Source of the DNA: Kineosporia succinea | GTDB taxonomy: Bacteria > Actinomycetota > Actinomycetes > Actinomycetales > Kineosporiaceae | NCBI RefSeq assembly: GCF_030811555.1 | Contig: NZ_JAUSQZ010000001.1 | Span: 806,001 to 870,000, forward strand | Direction of reading: 5' to 3' | DNA: 64,000 bases | In this document: positions 33,894 through 43,500 of the stretch, one piece after another | How positions within the stretch are numbered: the first letter of the stretch is position 1 | Layout of the letters: each line of letters begins with the position of its first letter | Program-made: the position numbers and the translations under genes | Notes under the pieces: generated by a model | Database searches by the model: none | What the model saw: only the letters and a program-made list of their open reading frames with translations | Told to the model about the DNA's origin: nothing

Positions 33894-34733
33894 CTACGGC
33901 TTGCGGGCCACCCCGGCCCAGTACCAGGCCGACTTCGCGTCGGCATCGTCACCGGCGGGCCGGGGCCAGGCCTTCACCGGCACCAGACCGGACTCGACGA
34001 GTTCCCAGTCGCCCAGGAACGCGGCGACCTCGTCGTGCGAGCGCGGCACGAAGGTCATGCCCGAGGCGCGGGCGGCGCCGGCCACCTCGGCCACCACCGG
34101 CGGGTCGAAATCGGCCGTGGGGTGTGTGATCGCGATGTAGCTGCCGGAGGGCAGGGCGTCGCGCAGCTGCGCGACCGACTCGTGGATGCCCTCGGAATCG
34201 TCGATCAGCATCAGCACGGCGATGAGCATGAGCGCGACGGGACGGTCGAGGTCGAGCTGTTCCTTCAGGTCGGCACTGCCGAGGAACTGCTCGGGCTCGC
34301 GCACGTCGGCGTCGATGTAGGCGACCTGGCCGACCTCGTTGCTGATCATCAGCGCCCGGGCGTGGGCGAGCACGACCTGGTCGTTGTCGGCGTAGACCAC
34401 GTGCGTGTCGGGCGCCACGGCCTGGGCGGTCTCGTGCAGGTTGGGACTGGTCGGGATGCCGGTGCCGATGTCGATGAACTGCCGCACCCCCTGATCGGCC
34501 AGGTAGTGCGTGACCCGCGTGACGAAATCGCGGTTGGCCCGGGCCATCTCGCGCATCGAGGGGATCTTCTGCAGAAAGAGCTCGGCCAGCTCACGGTCGG
34601 CGGCGTAGTTGTCCTTGCCGCCGAGCCAGTAGTCGTACATCCGCGCGGAGTTGGGCACGAGATGGTCGGGGTGCGGCGTGGTGAGGCGCTCGCTCCCGGC
34701 ATCTGTCTCCGACCCGGCACTTGACTCGCTCAC
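33894..34733 (-). CDS. SAM-dependent methyltransferase, DUF574/Methyltransf_19 type
   Basis: 279 aa, an actinobacteria-specific family. Signature NSARMYDYWLGGKDNYAADR at about residue 28, SAM-binding glycine stretch FIDIGTGIPTSPNLHETAQ, acidic strand end VVYADNDQVVL, and DADVREPEQFL. The acceptor substrate is unknown for nearly all members. GTG 34733 has GGGAGGG at good spacing. Divergent from the three-gene membrane cassette. Confidence 0.9.
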   Translation of the reverse strand: MSESSAGSETDAGSERLTTPHPDHLVPNSARMYDYWLGGKDNYAADRELAELFLQKIPSMREMARANRDFVTRVTHYLADQGVRQFIDIGTGIPTSPNLHETAQAVAPDTHVVYADNDQVVLAHARALMISNEVGQVAYIDADVREPEQFLGSADLKEQLDLDRPVALMLIAVLMLIDDSEGIHESVAQLRDALPSGSYIAITHPTADFDPPVVAEVAGAARASGMTFVPRSHDEVAAFLGDWELVESGLVPVKAWPRPAGDDADAKSAWYWAGVARKP

Positions 34734-34886
34734 GGTTACCCTCCCGTTCCGCGCCAGGACGGGCACCCGGCGTCTTTGTCGCTTCCGTGCCGGTTCAGGG
34801 TATCGACCGCGACCGTCGGAGCAGCACCGTGAAAGCCCCTGAATCTGGACATGCGACGCCGTCTCACCTCGCGGATGATCTTCGGT

Positions 34887-35480
34887 ATGCGGACACGGCT
34901 GTTCACCGCCCCGTGGTGGGTACACGCACTGATCTCAGCACTCTTCTTCGGCCTTGCCACCCCTGCCATCCAGAAGGTCATCACCCCCGAGCGAACCACG
35001 CTCGGCCTGGTGCTCTCCGGGGTGGTCACGGCCGTCCTGGCCGGCCTGATCTTCGGCCGGTTCATCGCCGACGCCAACCGCCGTGCCTTCGAGTCCGCCG
35101 GGCTCGACCAGCTCGACGCGTCCGAGCGCGACGAGGTGATCCGCGCCGCCTACGGCCGGGAGGTCCCGCGCGATCCCCGCCTGCGCCGGAAGGCGCACGA
35201 CCTGGCCGTCCCGCAGATGGCCGACCTCGAGGGGCAGCGCGGGCAGAGCCTCGTCTTCATGGGGGGCGCGGCCCTGGTCTTCCTCACCCTCGCCGTCATC
35301 GATTCCCCGCGCTGGCTCATTCTTCTCGCCCTCCTCGCAGTCGGTCTCCCGGTGTTCTGCCTGCGCCGCGAACGGGCCGCCGACCGCGTCATGGCCCTGG
35401 CCGAGAACCCCGACGAAAAGGCCTCCCAAGGAGAGCCTCTCGACGACACTCCCACCGACCGGCACCGGCCCACGGCGTGA
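34887..35480 (+). CDS. Tandem-paralogue membrane protein 1
   Basis: 197 aa, four predicted membrane helices in two pairs (WWVHALISALFFGLATPAIQ and LGLVLSGVVTAVLAGLIFGR; SLVFMGGAALVFLTLAVI and WLILLALLAVGLPVFCL). Between them is a cytosolic helical stretch (RFIADANRRAFESAGLDQLD ... VPRDPRLRRKAHDLA) shared with the next two genes. ATG 34887 aligns with the MRTRL/VRTRL start of the second paralogue; upstream ATGs at 34851 and 34875 are possible. The stop overlaps the next start (GTGA). Family not recognised. Confidence 0.7.
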   Translation: MRTRLFTAPWWVHALISALFFGLATPAIQKVITPERTTLGLVLSGVVTAVLAGLIFGRFIADANRRAFESAGLDQLDASERDEVIRAAYGREVPRDPRLRRKAHDLAVPQMADLEGQRGQSLVFMGGAALVFLTLAVIDSPRWLILLALLAVGLPVFCLRRERAADRVMALAENPDEKASQGEPLDDTPTDRHRPTA

Positions 35481-35983
35481 GAACCCGCCTCCTCACCCTC
35501 CCCTGGTGGGCCCTCGCCCTGGGCCTCGGCGCCTTCTCCACGATCGTCGTCGCCGTCGTGCTGCACTCCGCGGCCCCCGGCCGGGAAGCCGTGGCCGTCC
35601 CGGCCGGTGTTCTCCTCGGCCTGGTTCTCGGCCGTCTCGTCGCCGACACCAACCACGAGGCCGTCGCCGTGGCCGGGATCGTCAACGGCCACGACCTGGG
35701 CCGGGCCATCCACGCGAGCCGACGCGGCCCCGTCCCCACCGATCCGCGGGTGCGCCAGGCCGCGCTCCGACTGGCCGCCTGGCGTCTGAGCCGTTTCGAG
35801 TCGCAGCGCTCGGTTTCGCTGCTGGTGTCCGGCGTGGGCTTCCCGGTCTACGCGGTGCTGGCGATCATCTCGTCGCCGTGGTGGTGGGCGGCCGCGGCCC
35901 TGTTCGCCGTCAGCCTGCTCGAGACCTGGCTCCTGCCCGGCCGTCTGGCCCGGCGTGTCCACACCCTGGAGCACCCGGCGTGA
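35477..35983 (+). CDS. Tandem-paralogue membrane protein 2
   Basis: 168 aa, same plan as its neighbours: VRTRLLTLPWWALALGLGAF at the start, two helices, the middle segment RLVADTNHEAVAVAGIVNGH ... VPTDPRVRQAALRLA, then two helices rich in Trp (ISSPWWWAAAALFAVSLL). GTG 35477 overlaps the preceding stop, and its own stop overlaps the next GTG. No enzymatic motif seen; shared xxDPRxRxxA(H/L)xLA suggests a common cytosolic function. Confidence 0.72.
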   Translation: MRTRLLTLPWWALALGLGAFSTIVVAVVLHSAAPGREAVAVPAGVLLGLVLGRLVADTNHEAVAVAGIVNGHDLGRAIHASRRGPVPTDPRVRQAALRLAAWRLSRFESQRSVSLLVSGVGFPVYAVLAIISSPWWWAAAALFAVSLLETWLLPGRLARRVHTLEHPA

Positions 35984-36558
35984 TCCCCGGCCTCGTCACC
36001 ACGCCCCGCTGGATCCCCGCCGTCCTCGGCGGGATCGGCGCCGGGGGCCTGGTCTACGCGTTCCTGCCGGCGGTCGCCCCGGGCCCGGCCGCTCCACGAG
36101 TCCTGGTCGGCGTGGCCACCGGTGTGATCCTGGGACTGCTGGCCGGGTCGCTCACCGCCGAGGCCACCCGCCGGGCCGCCGCCGTCGCTGAGCTGGACAC
36201 CCCGGACGAGCTGAAAAAGGCTCTGCGAGCAGCCCGTTCCGGCCCGGCCCCGGCCGACCCCCGCATCGGCGCCGCCGCCCATCGGCTGGTGACGTGGCAG
36301 AGGCACCGGGCCGAAGAAGACCGGGCCGCCGCCGGCTGGACCGTCGTGCCCGGCTTCGCGTTCAGCGTGGTGCTGGCCCTCCTGGCGACACCGTGGCTCC
36401 TGCTGTTCTCGGCCGGTTTCGTGGTGCTGCTCGTGCGGGCCCGGCGCCGCCCGGCCCAGCTGGCCCGACGGGCCGAAGCCCTGTCGCAGAGCAGGTCAGA
36501 ACACCAGCAGCAGGATCGCGGCCAGCACCGCGGTCCCGATCAGGCTGACGGCCAGTGA
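35980..36558 (+). CDS. Tandem-paralogue membrane protein 3
   Basis: 192 aa. Starts VIPGLVTTPRWIPAVLGGIG with two helices, then SLTAEATRRAAAVAELDTPDE and APADPRIGAAAHRLV equivalent to the middle segment of the other two, and a final helix pair (FAFSVVLALLATPWLLLFSAG). GTG 35980 overlaps the previous stop by 4 nt. The last 25 residues (Gln/Arg/His-rich) look like read-on sequence after the natural end, and an antisense small frame overlaps them. Function unknown. Confidence 0.68.
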   Translation: MIPGLVTTPRWIPAVLGGIGAGGLVYAFLPAVAPGPAAPRVLVGVATGVILGLLAGSLTAEATRRAAAVAELDTPDELKKALRAARSGPAPADPRIGAAAHRLVTWQRHRAEEDRAAAGWTVVPGFAFSVVLALLATPWLLLFSAGFVVLLVRARRRPAQLARRAEALSQSRSEHQQQDRGQHRGPDQADGQ

Positions 36559-36621
36559 CCCGGAACATCCCAGCCACTGCGGCCTGCTGCTCCACCGCGC
36601 CGCTCCCGCCCGGTCAGACAC
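36496..36621 (-). CDS. Possible 41-residue single-helix membrane protein
   Basis: GTG 36621 to TGA 36496. It reads MSDRAGAARWSSRPQWLGCS and then one hydrophobic helix LAVSLIGTAVLAAILLLVF at the very C-terminus. A perfect tail-anchor-like helix right up to the stop is unusual for a chance frame, but there is no clear ribosome site and it overlaps the 3' end of the plus-strand gene by 63 bp. Confidence 0.3.
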   Translation of the reverse strand: MSDRAGAARWSSRPQWLGCSGSLAVSLIGTAVLAAILLLVF

Positions 36622-36755
36622 CCGCGGGCCCGCAGCTCGACCCCGGCCCGGCCGATCCAGCCGGCCACCGGCGTCCCGCCACTCAGCCGCCCCCTCGCGA
36701 AGGTGAGCCGACAGCGGCGGCCGACCACCACGTCCACCATTGGTAGAACTGTCGC

Positions 36756-37376
36756 ATGTCGGATCTGAACTCGTGGTGGCGCAGCACCGTCGGCCCCGAA
36801 TGGCACACCCACACCTGGGCCACCTTCGCGGCGACCGCCCCCGACCCCCTCATCAAGAACGCCCTGGCCTGGGCGCAGCAACCTGCCCACGCCCTCTACG
36901 TGCGCTCGGCCTCGTTGCGGCAGGCCTTCGCGGTGGCGCTGGCGACCGCCCAGCAGGCCGCCGCCACCATCGCCGACGAGCGGGGCTACAGCCCGCACCT
37001 GCTCGCGATCGGCCGGCTCGACGAACTGTCGCTGCCCGAAGACCCTGACCCCGCCCTGACCGCGGCCAACCAGGCCAACCCGCGCCGCGAGGGCTGGACC
37101 GCGCTCGACACCCGCCGTCAGTACCTCGACGAGTACGCCAAGCCGCTCGAGCGCGCCGATCTCACCGTGCTGCGCCTGCCGCCGCAGGGTGACGCCGAGC
37201 GGGTTCTCGACCAGATAGCGGACGCGCGGCGCAACTACCTGAGGCCCACCATCCTTGCGGGGGTGGTGCTTCCGCACGAGTTCGCCGCGACCTACGGAGA
37301 CGCCATCGCCACCCGTTTCGGATTCCCCGAAAGACCGTCACGACTCACCGTCCTCGACCTCGACCACGTCGAATAG
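36756..37376 (+). CDS. Hypothetical protein
   Basis: 206 aa soluble mixed alpha/beta protein (SDLNSWWRSTVGPEWHTHTW, RQAFAVALATAQQAAATIAD, LPHEFAATYGDAIATRFGFP). Ala-rich helices in the first half, a polar second half with TRRQYLDEYAKPLERADL. No signal peptide, membrane segment or family motif recognised. Its last 39 bases overlap the convergent sialidase gene, and no ribosome site is clear before ATG 36756. Confidence 0.5.
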   Translation: MSDLNSWWRSTVGPEWHTHTWATFAATAPDPLIKNALAWAQQPAHALYVRSASLRQAFAVALATAQQAAATIADERGYSPHLLAIGRLDELSLPEDPDPALTAANQANPRREGWTALDTRRQYLDEYAKPLERADLTVLRLPPQGDAERVLDQIADARRNYLRPTILAGVVLPHEFAATYGDAIATRFGFPERPSRLTVLDLDHVE

Positions 37377-39158
37377 CCGCACCGAGATCTCCCGCCCCGC
37401 CTCCCATATCGCCAGGATCCGGTGGCCGGCCACGTGCACCAGGTCCGAGTACGCCGCGCCGTTGCCCACCGCACCGACCCGGATGATCGTGTACGCGGGC
37501 CAGGTGCGGCCCACGTCGGGTGACACGTTGATCGCCAGGTTGTAGCGCCCGGTGAAGTCCTGGTGGTTGGTCGCGACCAGACGCCCGTCGGGCAGCACGA
37601 GGATGTCGTCCTGCACCGGCGTGGACGGCAGGCTGTAGTTGCGGGTGGCGGGCGTCCAGGTCAGGCCTTCGTCGGTGCTGGTGGCCCAGTACTTGAAGCC
37701 CGGCGGGTTGTTGTCGATGTTCCAGCGGATGTGCGCGACCAGGGTGCCGTCGGGCAGCTGGGCGGTCTGGATCTCGTTGGTGCGGTCGGTCTCGATCAGG
37801 CCTCCGATCCGCCAGGTCTCGCCGTGGTCGTCCGAATAGATCACGTGTGCCCGCCAGGTCGACAGCGCCGGATCGAAGTGGTTGCAGGGCACCAGAAGAC
37901 GGCCACCGGCGAGCTGCTCGGCACCCCCCGGGCCGGTCGCGTACCAGCGCCATGCCGGATCCTTGACCGACGAGGTGATCTCGGCGACGGGAGCCCAGGT
38001 CACCCCGTGATCGTCCGAGAAGGTGCGGTAGACGCGGCGGGTGTCCTCGGACGTCCCCTCGTTGATCTCCTTCTCGGTGTCCGTGGCGCGGTTCCCGGTG
38101 AGCAGCAGGTGCAGCCGCCCGGTCGAGCGGTCGACGATCGGCACCGGGTTACCCAGGGTGTTCACGCCGTCGTCGGCCACGAAGAACTGCGGCCCCCAGC
38201 TGATCCCGCCGTCGGTGGAACGCCGGGCCACCGTGCCGATGTGGCCCGCGTCGGCATCGCCGTTCCAGCGGTGCTCGGCGAAGATGACCAGACTGTCGTC
38301 GTCACACCGCACCACGGCCGGAATGCGTGCGCGCCCGCCGGTATTCACCGAGATCACCGCGGTCTGCTCGTCACTCGCCGGCACCACGGCCGGAGGTGTC
38401 GACGGGATGTCGTACTGCTCGATCAGATACGTGCGGACGTCGTCGAGCTGTTGCGCGGTCGCCTCACCTTTGATCACGAGAACGGCGAAAAGGTCGACAC
38501 CCGCGTTGATCCCGCCCAGGCGCAGCGGATCGGCGTTCGCCACGGTCCCCGCATACGTGTCGTCCACGCCGGAGAACCCGCGGGAGAAGTCGCCGTCGAT
38601 CGCGGCCCGCAACTGGTCGCCGTCGAGCGCCAGCTCATACAGGTGCACCGCGCCGATGTTCGTGGCCGTGGTCTCCGCGTGCGTGCGCAGCGCCCGGTCG
38701 CGGCCCCGGTCACGCGCGAGGAACTTCGTGCCCATCGAGGCGTCGCCGAGCCGTTCCAGGTAGATCGCGTACGCGTCGCCCTTGCGCAGGAACTTGTTCA
38801 GGGGGTCGGTGGTGGCCATGCTGCGATTGCGCCCGACCAGCAGGATCCGGAAGTCACCGTCGTCCGGGTTCAGCGCGTCGTCGTGCGCGATGTCCAGAAA
38901 GCACAGCTCCACCGCGGCATTCGCACTGGTGAAGCGCACCGCGGGCCATTGCCTCAACGCACCTGCCACCCATGATGGACGCCTGTCCGCCCGGCTCTGT
39001 CTCGCGGCGAACCCACCGTCGCGGGTGTCGCACCACGCCTGCACGCGGCCGTCGTCCGCCCGTTCCACCCCCTGGTGCGAATACAGTTCCAGCGTCAGCA
39101 GGCGGCCGAGAATCGCCGATGGTTCGCTCTGATCGACCATCCGCCCGACGTTACCCAT
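37338..39158 (-). CDS. Sialidase-type (BNR repeat) protein with N-terminal lectin-like domain
   Basis: 606 aa. Residues 30-240 look like a concanavalin/LamG-type jelly roll (AVHLYELALDGDQLRAAIDG, DPLRLGGINAGVDLFAVLV). The C-terminal six-bladed propeller has the GH33 RIP motif (GGRARIPAVVRCDDDSLVIF, AEHRW) and five Asp boxes: STDGGISW, SDDHGVTW, SDDHGETW, STDEGLTW, SPDVGRTW. Expected to hydrolyse terminal sialic or related acids. There is no signal peptide or TM segment from either ATG 39158 or 39140, which is odd for a sialidase. Start lacks a clear ribosome site. Overlaps the convergent hypothetical gene. Confidence 0.82.
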   Translation of the reverse strand: MGNVGRMVDQSEPSAILGRLLTLELYSHQGVERADDGRVQAWCDTRDGGFAARQSRADRRPSWVAGALRQWPAVRFTSANAAVELCFLDIAHDDALNPDDGDFRILLVGRNRSMATTDPLNKFLRKGDAYAIYLERLGDASMGTKFLARDRGRDRALRTHAETTATNIGAVHLYELALDGDQLRAAIDGDFSRGFSGVDDTYAGTVANADPLRLGGINAGVDLFAVLVIKGEATAQQLDDVRTYLIEQYDIPSTPPAVVPASDEQTAVISVNTGGRARIPAVVRCDDDSLVIFAEHRWNGDADAGHIGTVARRSTDGGISWGPQFFVADDGVNTLGNPVPIVDRSTGRLHLLLTGNRATDTEKEINEGTSEDTRRVYRTFSDDHGVTWAPVAEITSSVKDPAWRWYATGPGGAEQLAGGRLLVPCNHFDPALSTWRAHVIYSDDHGETWRIGGLIETDRTNEIQTAQLPDGTLVAHIRWNIDNNPPGFKYWATSTDEGLTWTPATRNYSLPSTPVQDDILVLPDGRLVATNHQDFTGRYNLAINVSPDVGRTWPAYTIIRVGAVGNGAAYSDLVHVAGHRILAIWEAGREISVRLFDVVEVEDGES

Positions 39159-39345
39159 TCCCCGCCGAACGCACGAGGCATTCCCGTCGCCCCTTCGGTG
39201 AGTGGCTCCGGTGAGCGGCTTCAGTGAGCGGCTTCGGCGAGCGGCGTGGACCTCGAAGTGACCTGCGAGTACGTGCGAAGGTCGTCCCTGTCGTCAAAAG
39301 GTGGCGTGCGAAGCGCACTTCAGCACCCACGTGCTCAGGGGGATC

Positions 39346-39885
39346 ATGTCTGCCTCATTCATCCACCGCCCCACGTTCATCCATCGACCGGGGGTCACGC
39401 GGCGCACCACGCTCGGACTCGGAGCGGCCGCCGGGCTGGTCGCCGCCACCGGACTGGGCGTGGAGGCGGCCCGGGCCGAGCCCCGCAGCAGCCGGGCCTG
39501 GGTGTTCACGCGCTCGACGTTCCACGCCGGCAACCGCACGATCCGCCTGCACCACCTGCGCGAGGGGCGCAACGACTTCTTCACGGCCGGTGCCGCCGAG
39601 GCCGAGCTGCTGAGGAGCCGCCTGACCTACGTCGCCGAGAGCTCGCTGTGGGTCTACTGCGTGACCGATCCGGCCGACGCTCCCCCGAACTCGAAACCGT
39701 TGCAGCGTCTGTGGAACGCCTCGGTGAATCGCCACCTGTTCACGATCGACGAGGCGGTGGCCCTCGACGCCCGCCGGCACGGATGGGAGCCGCAGGCCCA
39801 GTACCCCACGCCCTACCTGCTTTCCGAGAAGCCGAAGTCCACGTCCGCACCCGTTCAGCGACTGCGCCTGAGGGAGCCCCGATGA
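39346..39885 (+). CDS. Tat-exported DUF5648-like repeat protein
   Basis: 179 aa. A twin-arginine signal RRTTLGLGAAAGLVAATG ending near ARAEP exports it folded. The mature part has DUF5648-type motifs: RLWNASVNRHLFTIDEAVALDARRHGWEP, and a diverged copy before it (RLHHLREGRNDFFTAGAAEAELLRS). Such repeats (LYN..T..H.FTT...E...L...GW) occur in secreted and cell-wall proteins of unknown role. AGGGGG lies 4 nt before ATG 39346. The stop overlaps the next gene's ATG. Confidence 0.65.
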   Translation: MSASFIHRPTFIHRPGVTRRTTLGLGAAAGLVAATGLGVEAARAEPRSSRAWVFTRSTFHAGNRTIRLHHLREGRNDFFTAGAAEAELLRSRLTYVAESSLWVYCVTDPADAPPNSKPLQRLWNASVNRHLFTIDEAVALDARRHGWEPQAQYPTPYLLSEKPKSTSAPVQRLRLREPR

Positions 39886-40442
39886 CCGTCACCCGCCGCA
39901 CCCTGCTGGGCCTCCTGGCCGCCCCGTCGCCGTCCGGCCCGCACTTCTACACCACGAACCCGACCGAGAAGCGCGCCCGGCTGGCGGCCGGATACGTCGA
40001 CGAGACCGACGCGTCCTCCAGCATTTTCGTCTTCACCCGGCCCCTGCTGCACGTGGGCTTCGCCACCGTGCCCCTGTTCCGGCTCTACCACCCCACCACG
40101 CACGCCCAGCTCTTCGCGACGAGTGCCCCCGAGGCGGCCAGGGCCGTGCGCGACCTGGGCTTCCGCGACGAGACCCGCCTGGACTCACCGTTCGTGCTGC
40201 CGGTTCCCGCCGGCCGCCCCGCCCCGCCCGGCGCCGTGCCCCTGCTCGTCGCACGGCACCCGGGTTCCGGGGATCACCTCTACACCACGAGCCCGAGCGA
40301 AATGACGCACGCGACGGCGCACCTCGGCTACGAGCCGGTCGAGTCGGGCATCCGCCCGCACGTGCTGAGCGGCTGGGCCATGGCGGAGGGCCTGATCGCA
40401 GTGCGGCTGCACCGCCTGCGCGGCCCGATCGTCTCAGCCTGA
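39882..40442 (+). CDS. DUF5648-like repeat protein with a degenerate Tat signal
   Basis: 186 aa, ATGA-coupled to the previous gene. It starts MTVTRRTLLGLLAAPSPSGP, a twin-arginine motif with only a short hydrophobic stretch and no clear cleavage site. Three repeat units are visible: GPHFYTTNPTEKRARLAAGYV, LYHPTTHAQLFATSAPEAAR and HPGSGDHLYTTSPSEMTHATAHLGYEP. Probably a partner of the upstream protein. Whether it is exported by its own signal or held by the partner is unknown. Confidence 0.62.
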   Translation: MTVTRRTLLGLLAAPSPSGPHFYTTNPTEKRARLAAGYVDETDASSSIFVFTRPLLHVGFATVPLFRLYHPTTHAQLFATSAPEAARAVRDLGFRDETRLDSPFVLPVPAGRPAPPGAVPLLVARHPGSGDHLYTTSPSEMTHATAHLGYEPVESGIRPHVLSGWAMAEGLIAVRLHRLRGPIVSA

Positions 40443-40495
40443 CCTGAGCCGTCGCCCGCCGGGCGGGCGGGATCGGCCGGCGGCGGGGCTCGCGA

Positions 40496-40530
40496 GCGCG
40501 GAGGTGGACGGCAGGGGTCCGCCTCCGCGC
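40496..40530. terminator. Hairpin terminator between convergent genes
   Basis: GCGCGGAGGTGGAC (40496-40509) pairs with GTCCGCCTCCGCGC (40517-40530) with one mismatch. It lies 8 nt from the stop of the minus-strand giant gene and 54 nt from the DUF5648-like gene stop, so it can serve both. Confidence 0.7.
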
Positions 40531-40537
40531 CCGGCGG

Positions 40538-43500
40538 CTACGGCACGGCGATCTCGACCGCCGCCATCTGCCACTTGCCCTTCTCCGGCACCGTCGCGCC
40601 CATCGTCACCGGACCGGTCTTGGTGGTGGGATCGGTCAGGCGCTGCACCCAGAACGTCTCCTTGTTCGAGTCGTCGAGGAACTCGTGCACCATCGACTGC
40701 CCCGGGTCGACCACGTGGGCGACCGGGCGCTTGGCATCGTGACCGACCGCCCAGATCTGCGAGCCGGCCTTCTTCGCCGTCAGCGCCACCTGAGGCCGCT
40801 TGTCGTTGCCGTCCGCCTTACCGGTCGACACCGCTGCCGACGCGGCGCCCTCGAAGGCCACCACCGTGATCGAGCCGCTCATCCGGCGGTCGTCGATCAT
40901 CGCCGTCACCACGTCGCTGAACGGCTTGTCGGTCCAGGCCTGCCAGATGTCCGCCGCCCCCGACGAGACCGACGAGTTCACCGCCCGCTTCCAGGTCAGA
41001 CCACCACCGCTGACGCTGGTCTGCTCCTTCTCGTTCTCCTTGCGCTGGTTGGCCGCGACGAAGGCCACCAGCAGGCGCCTGTCGCCCGTGGTGGTGACCT
41101 TCGGCGAGGTGAGGCCCTTGCTGGGCTTCGGGAAGTCGGCCGACACCACGACGTCGACCTTCAGCCCGGCACTCGGCCTCGCCGCCACCGTGATCTTCAG
41201 TGGCCCGCTCGTCACGTTGCCCTTGTCGTTGACCGCCTTCACCGTGAACGTGAAGTCGCCCGCCCGGGTGGGGGTTCCGGCGATCTCACCGGAGGACGCG
41301 AGGGTCAGTCCGTCGGGCAGCGCACCGGACGCGACGGCGAACGTCGGTGCCGGGTCTCCGGTCGCGGTGACGGTGAACGAGTAGGGCGTGCCCAGATCGG
41401 CCGCCGGCGGCGCACCGGAGGTGATGACCGGCTTGCCCGCCTCCGGGTCGGCCATCGTGATCGTGAACGAGTCCGACTCGACCGATCCGGCGCTGTTCGT
41501 CGCCTTCACCGTGAAGCTGAACTTTCCGGCCTGCGTGGGGTTTCCGGTCAGCGAACCGTCGGACTTCAGGGTCAGTCCCTTCGGCAGCTCGCCCTGGCCG
41601 AGCGTGAACTCCGGCGCCGGCGAACCGCTCGCCGTGAAGGCGAAGCTGAACGGCTTGCCCAGCTCCGCCGAGGCCGGCGGGGCCGCCGAGGTGATCACCG
41701 GCGCGGTCGACGTTGCGTAGGTGACCGTGCCCGCGGCCGGGTCACCGGTCACCGGCGTCACCGGGAGCTCGACCTCGGAGATGTCCGCCGCGCTGAAGCC
41801 CTTCGCGAACGACACCACGTACGTCGCCGGGTCGTGCCCGAGGAAGCGGTACTCCCCCCGGGCGTCGGTGAACCCGACGTCGACGATCTCGCCGTCGTGC
41901 TTCAGCTGAACCAGCGCCCCCGGCACCGGGTTCCCGGACTTGTCCTTGACCACGGCCGTCACCACCGCGCCGGGCTTCAGCTCGAGCGTGACCGTCTGGT
42001 CGCCGTTCAGTTCGAGCGCCTGCTCCACCGGGTCGGTGCTGAGCGACCCGGCCGTGAGCCGGTAACCGCCGGCCGGGGCGCTGAGCTGGATCATCCCGTT
42101 CTCGTCGGCCGAGCCCGAGACGACCGCGACCCTCTCGTCGTCGAGAAGGGCGGCCACCGCGTCCTTCACCGGCTTGCCCGCCGGGTCGAGCAGCGTGACG
42201 CGGACCTTCGGGGCCACCGCCGCGCTGATGTCACCGATCGCGGTCGGCCCGGCCACCGCGAACGTCCGCGCCGTTTCGGCGGACGTCCCCCCGATCCAGG
42301 TCCCGCTGGTCGCCGGGTCGGACGACCAGGCGTAGACCCGGTAGTCACCGTCCGGAAGGTTCGCGACGGTGAACGTCCCGTCGTCCGCGACCTGCGCACC
42401 CCGGGTCACCCCGGCACCGACGACGGTGACCTGCCCGTCGTCGGGCTGGGTGGTGCCGGACCGCACGAGGCGACCGGTGATCGTCCCCGCGGCCGACGCA
42501 CTCACCCGGGCCGCCTTGGCCGCCTTGGCCGCGTCGGCCGCCTTGGCCGCATTGGCCGCATTGGCCGCCGGAACGCTCGGCTGCACCAGGGCATCGAGGA
42601 AGTCGGCGAGCGGGTAGCCCGGCATCTCGGTCGGCAGGTTGTGGTGGTTCAGCGCGGCGCTGTGCCGGTTGATGCCCGTACCCCCGGTGTCGATCGTCCA
42701 CTGCCGCCGGTGGGCCGACTCGTCCTCGATCGTCGCTCCCGTGAGCAGGCAACCGTCCTTGGTGTTCGTGGTGGTGGCCACCTTCACCCCGGCGGCCTGC
42801 GCCTCGCGGATGACGTCGCGGGCCCAGGTCGGGCCGCTGGCCCGGGCCAGGGTGCTCACCCTCTGGATGATCCGGCCGGTGCGCTGGTCGAGCCGCAACG
42901 CGACCGTGGCGGCGTCACCGACCCATCGGCGCCAGTCGTCTTCCTTGAACCCGCACTGCCCGATGCTGATCGTGTCGACGATGACCTCCGGCTTCACCGC
43001 TCCGTCGACGGTGACCACATTCGCGATGATCTTGCTGTTCCGCCTGCGCAGCGCCTCCTCGAGGATGCCGAGCGACTCGTAGCCCCCGAGCGAGTGCCCG
43101 ACCAGCGTGTACCGCAGGTCGGTGCCGTAACGCTCCTGCCAGCAACTGCGGTACCGGGCCAGGGCGTCGAAGAAGTCGGCGCCCTTCGCGTTGCTCTTGA
43201 TCAGGACGTTGCCCAGCTCCTCGATGGTCTCCTCGCTGGTGAACTTACGGGGCACGAACGTCACTCCGCCCGCGCCGTAGCAGTCGACGTCCGCTCCGTT
43301 GTAGGAGAACTCGAGCAGCGTCCGGTTCGGCGCGCTGCGCGACGCACCGGCCACGAACCCTCGGGCGGTGAAGTAGTCGAGCAGGTTGCCCGGCACGTCC
43401 CGCACGTTCGTCCCGCCGTCGCGGCCATCGCACCCGTTGGTGGCCATCGAGCCCAGCCAGCCGTCCGCCCGGGCACGGTCGGGGCACACGACCGGTTGCG

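Noticed and set aside
42510-42570. GCCGCCTTGGCC-like repeats as a recombination site
   Set aside because: They encode an in-frame Ala/Lys/Asn-rich linker of the giant protein.
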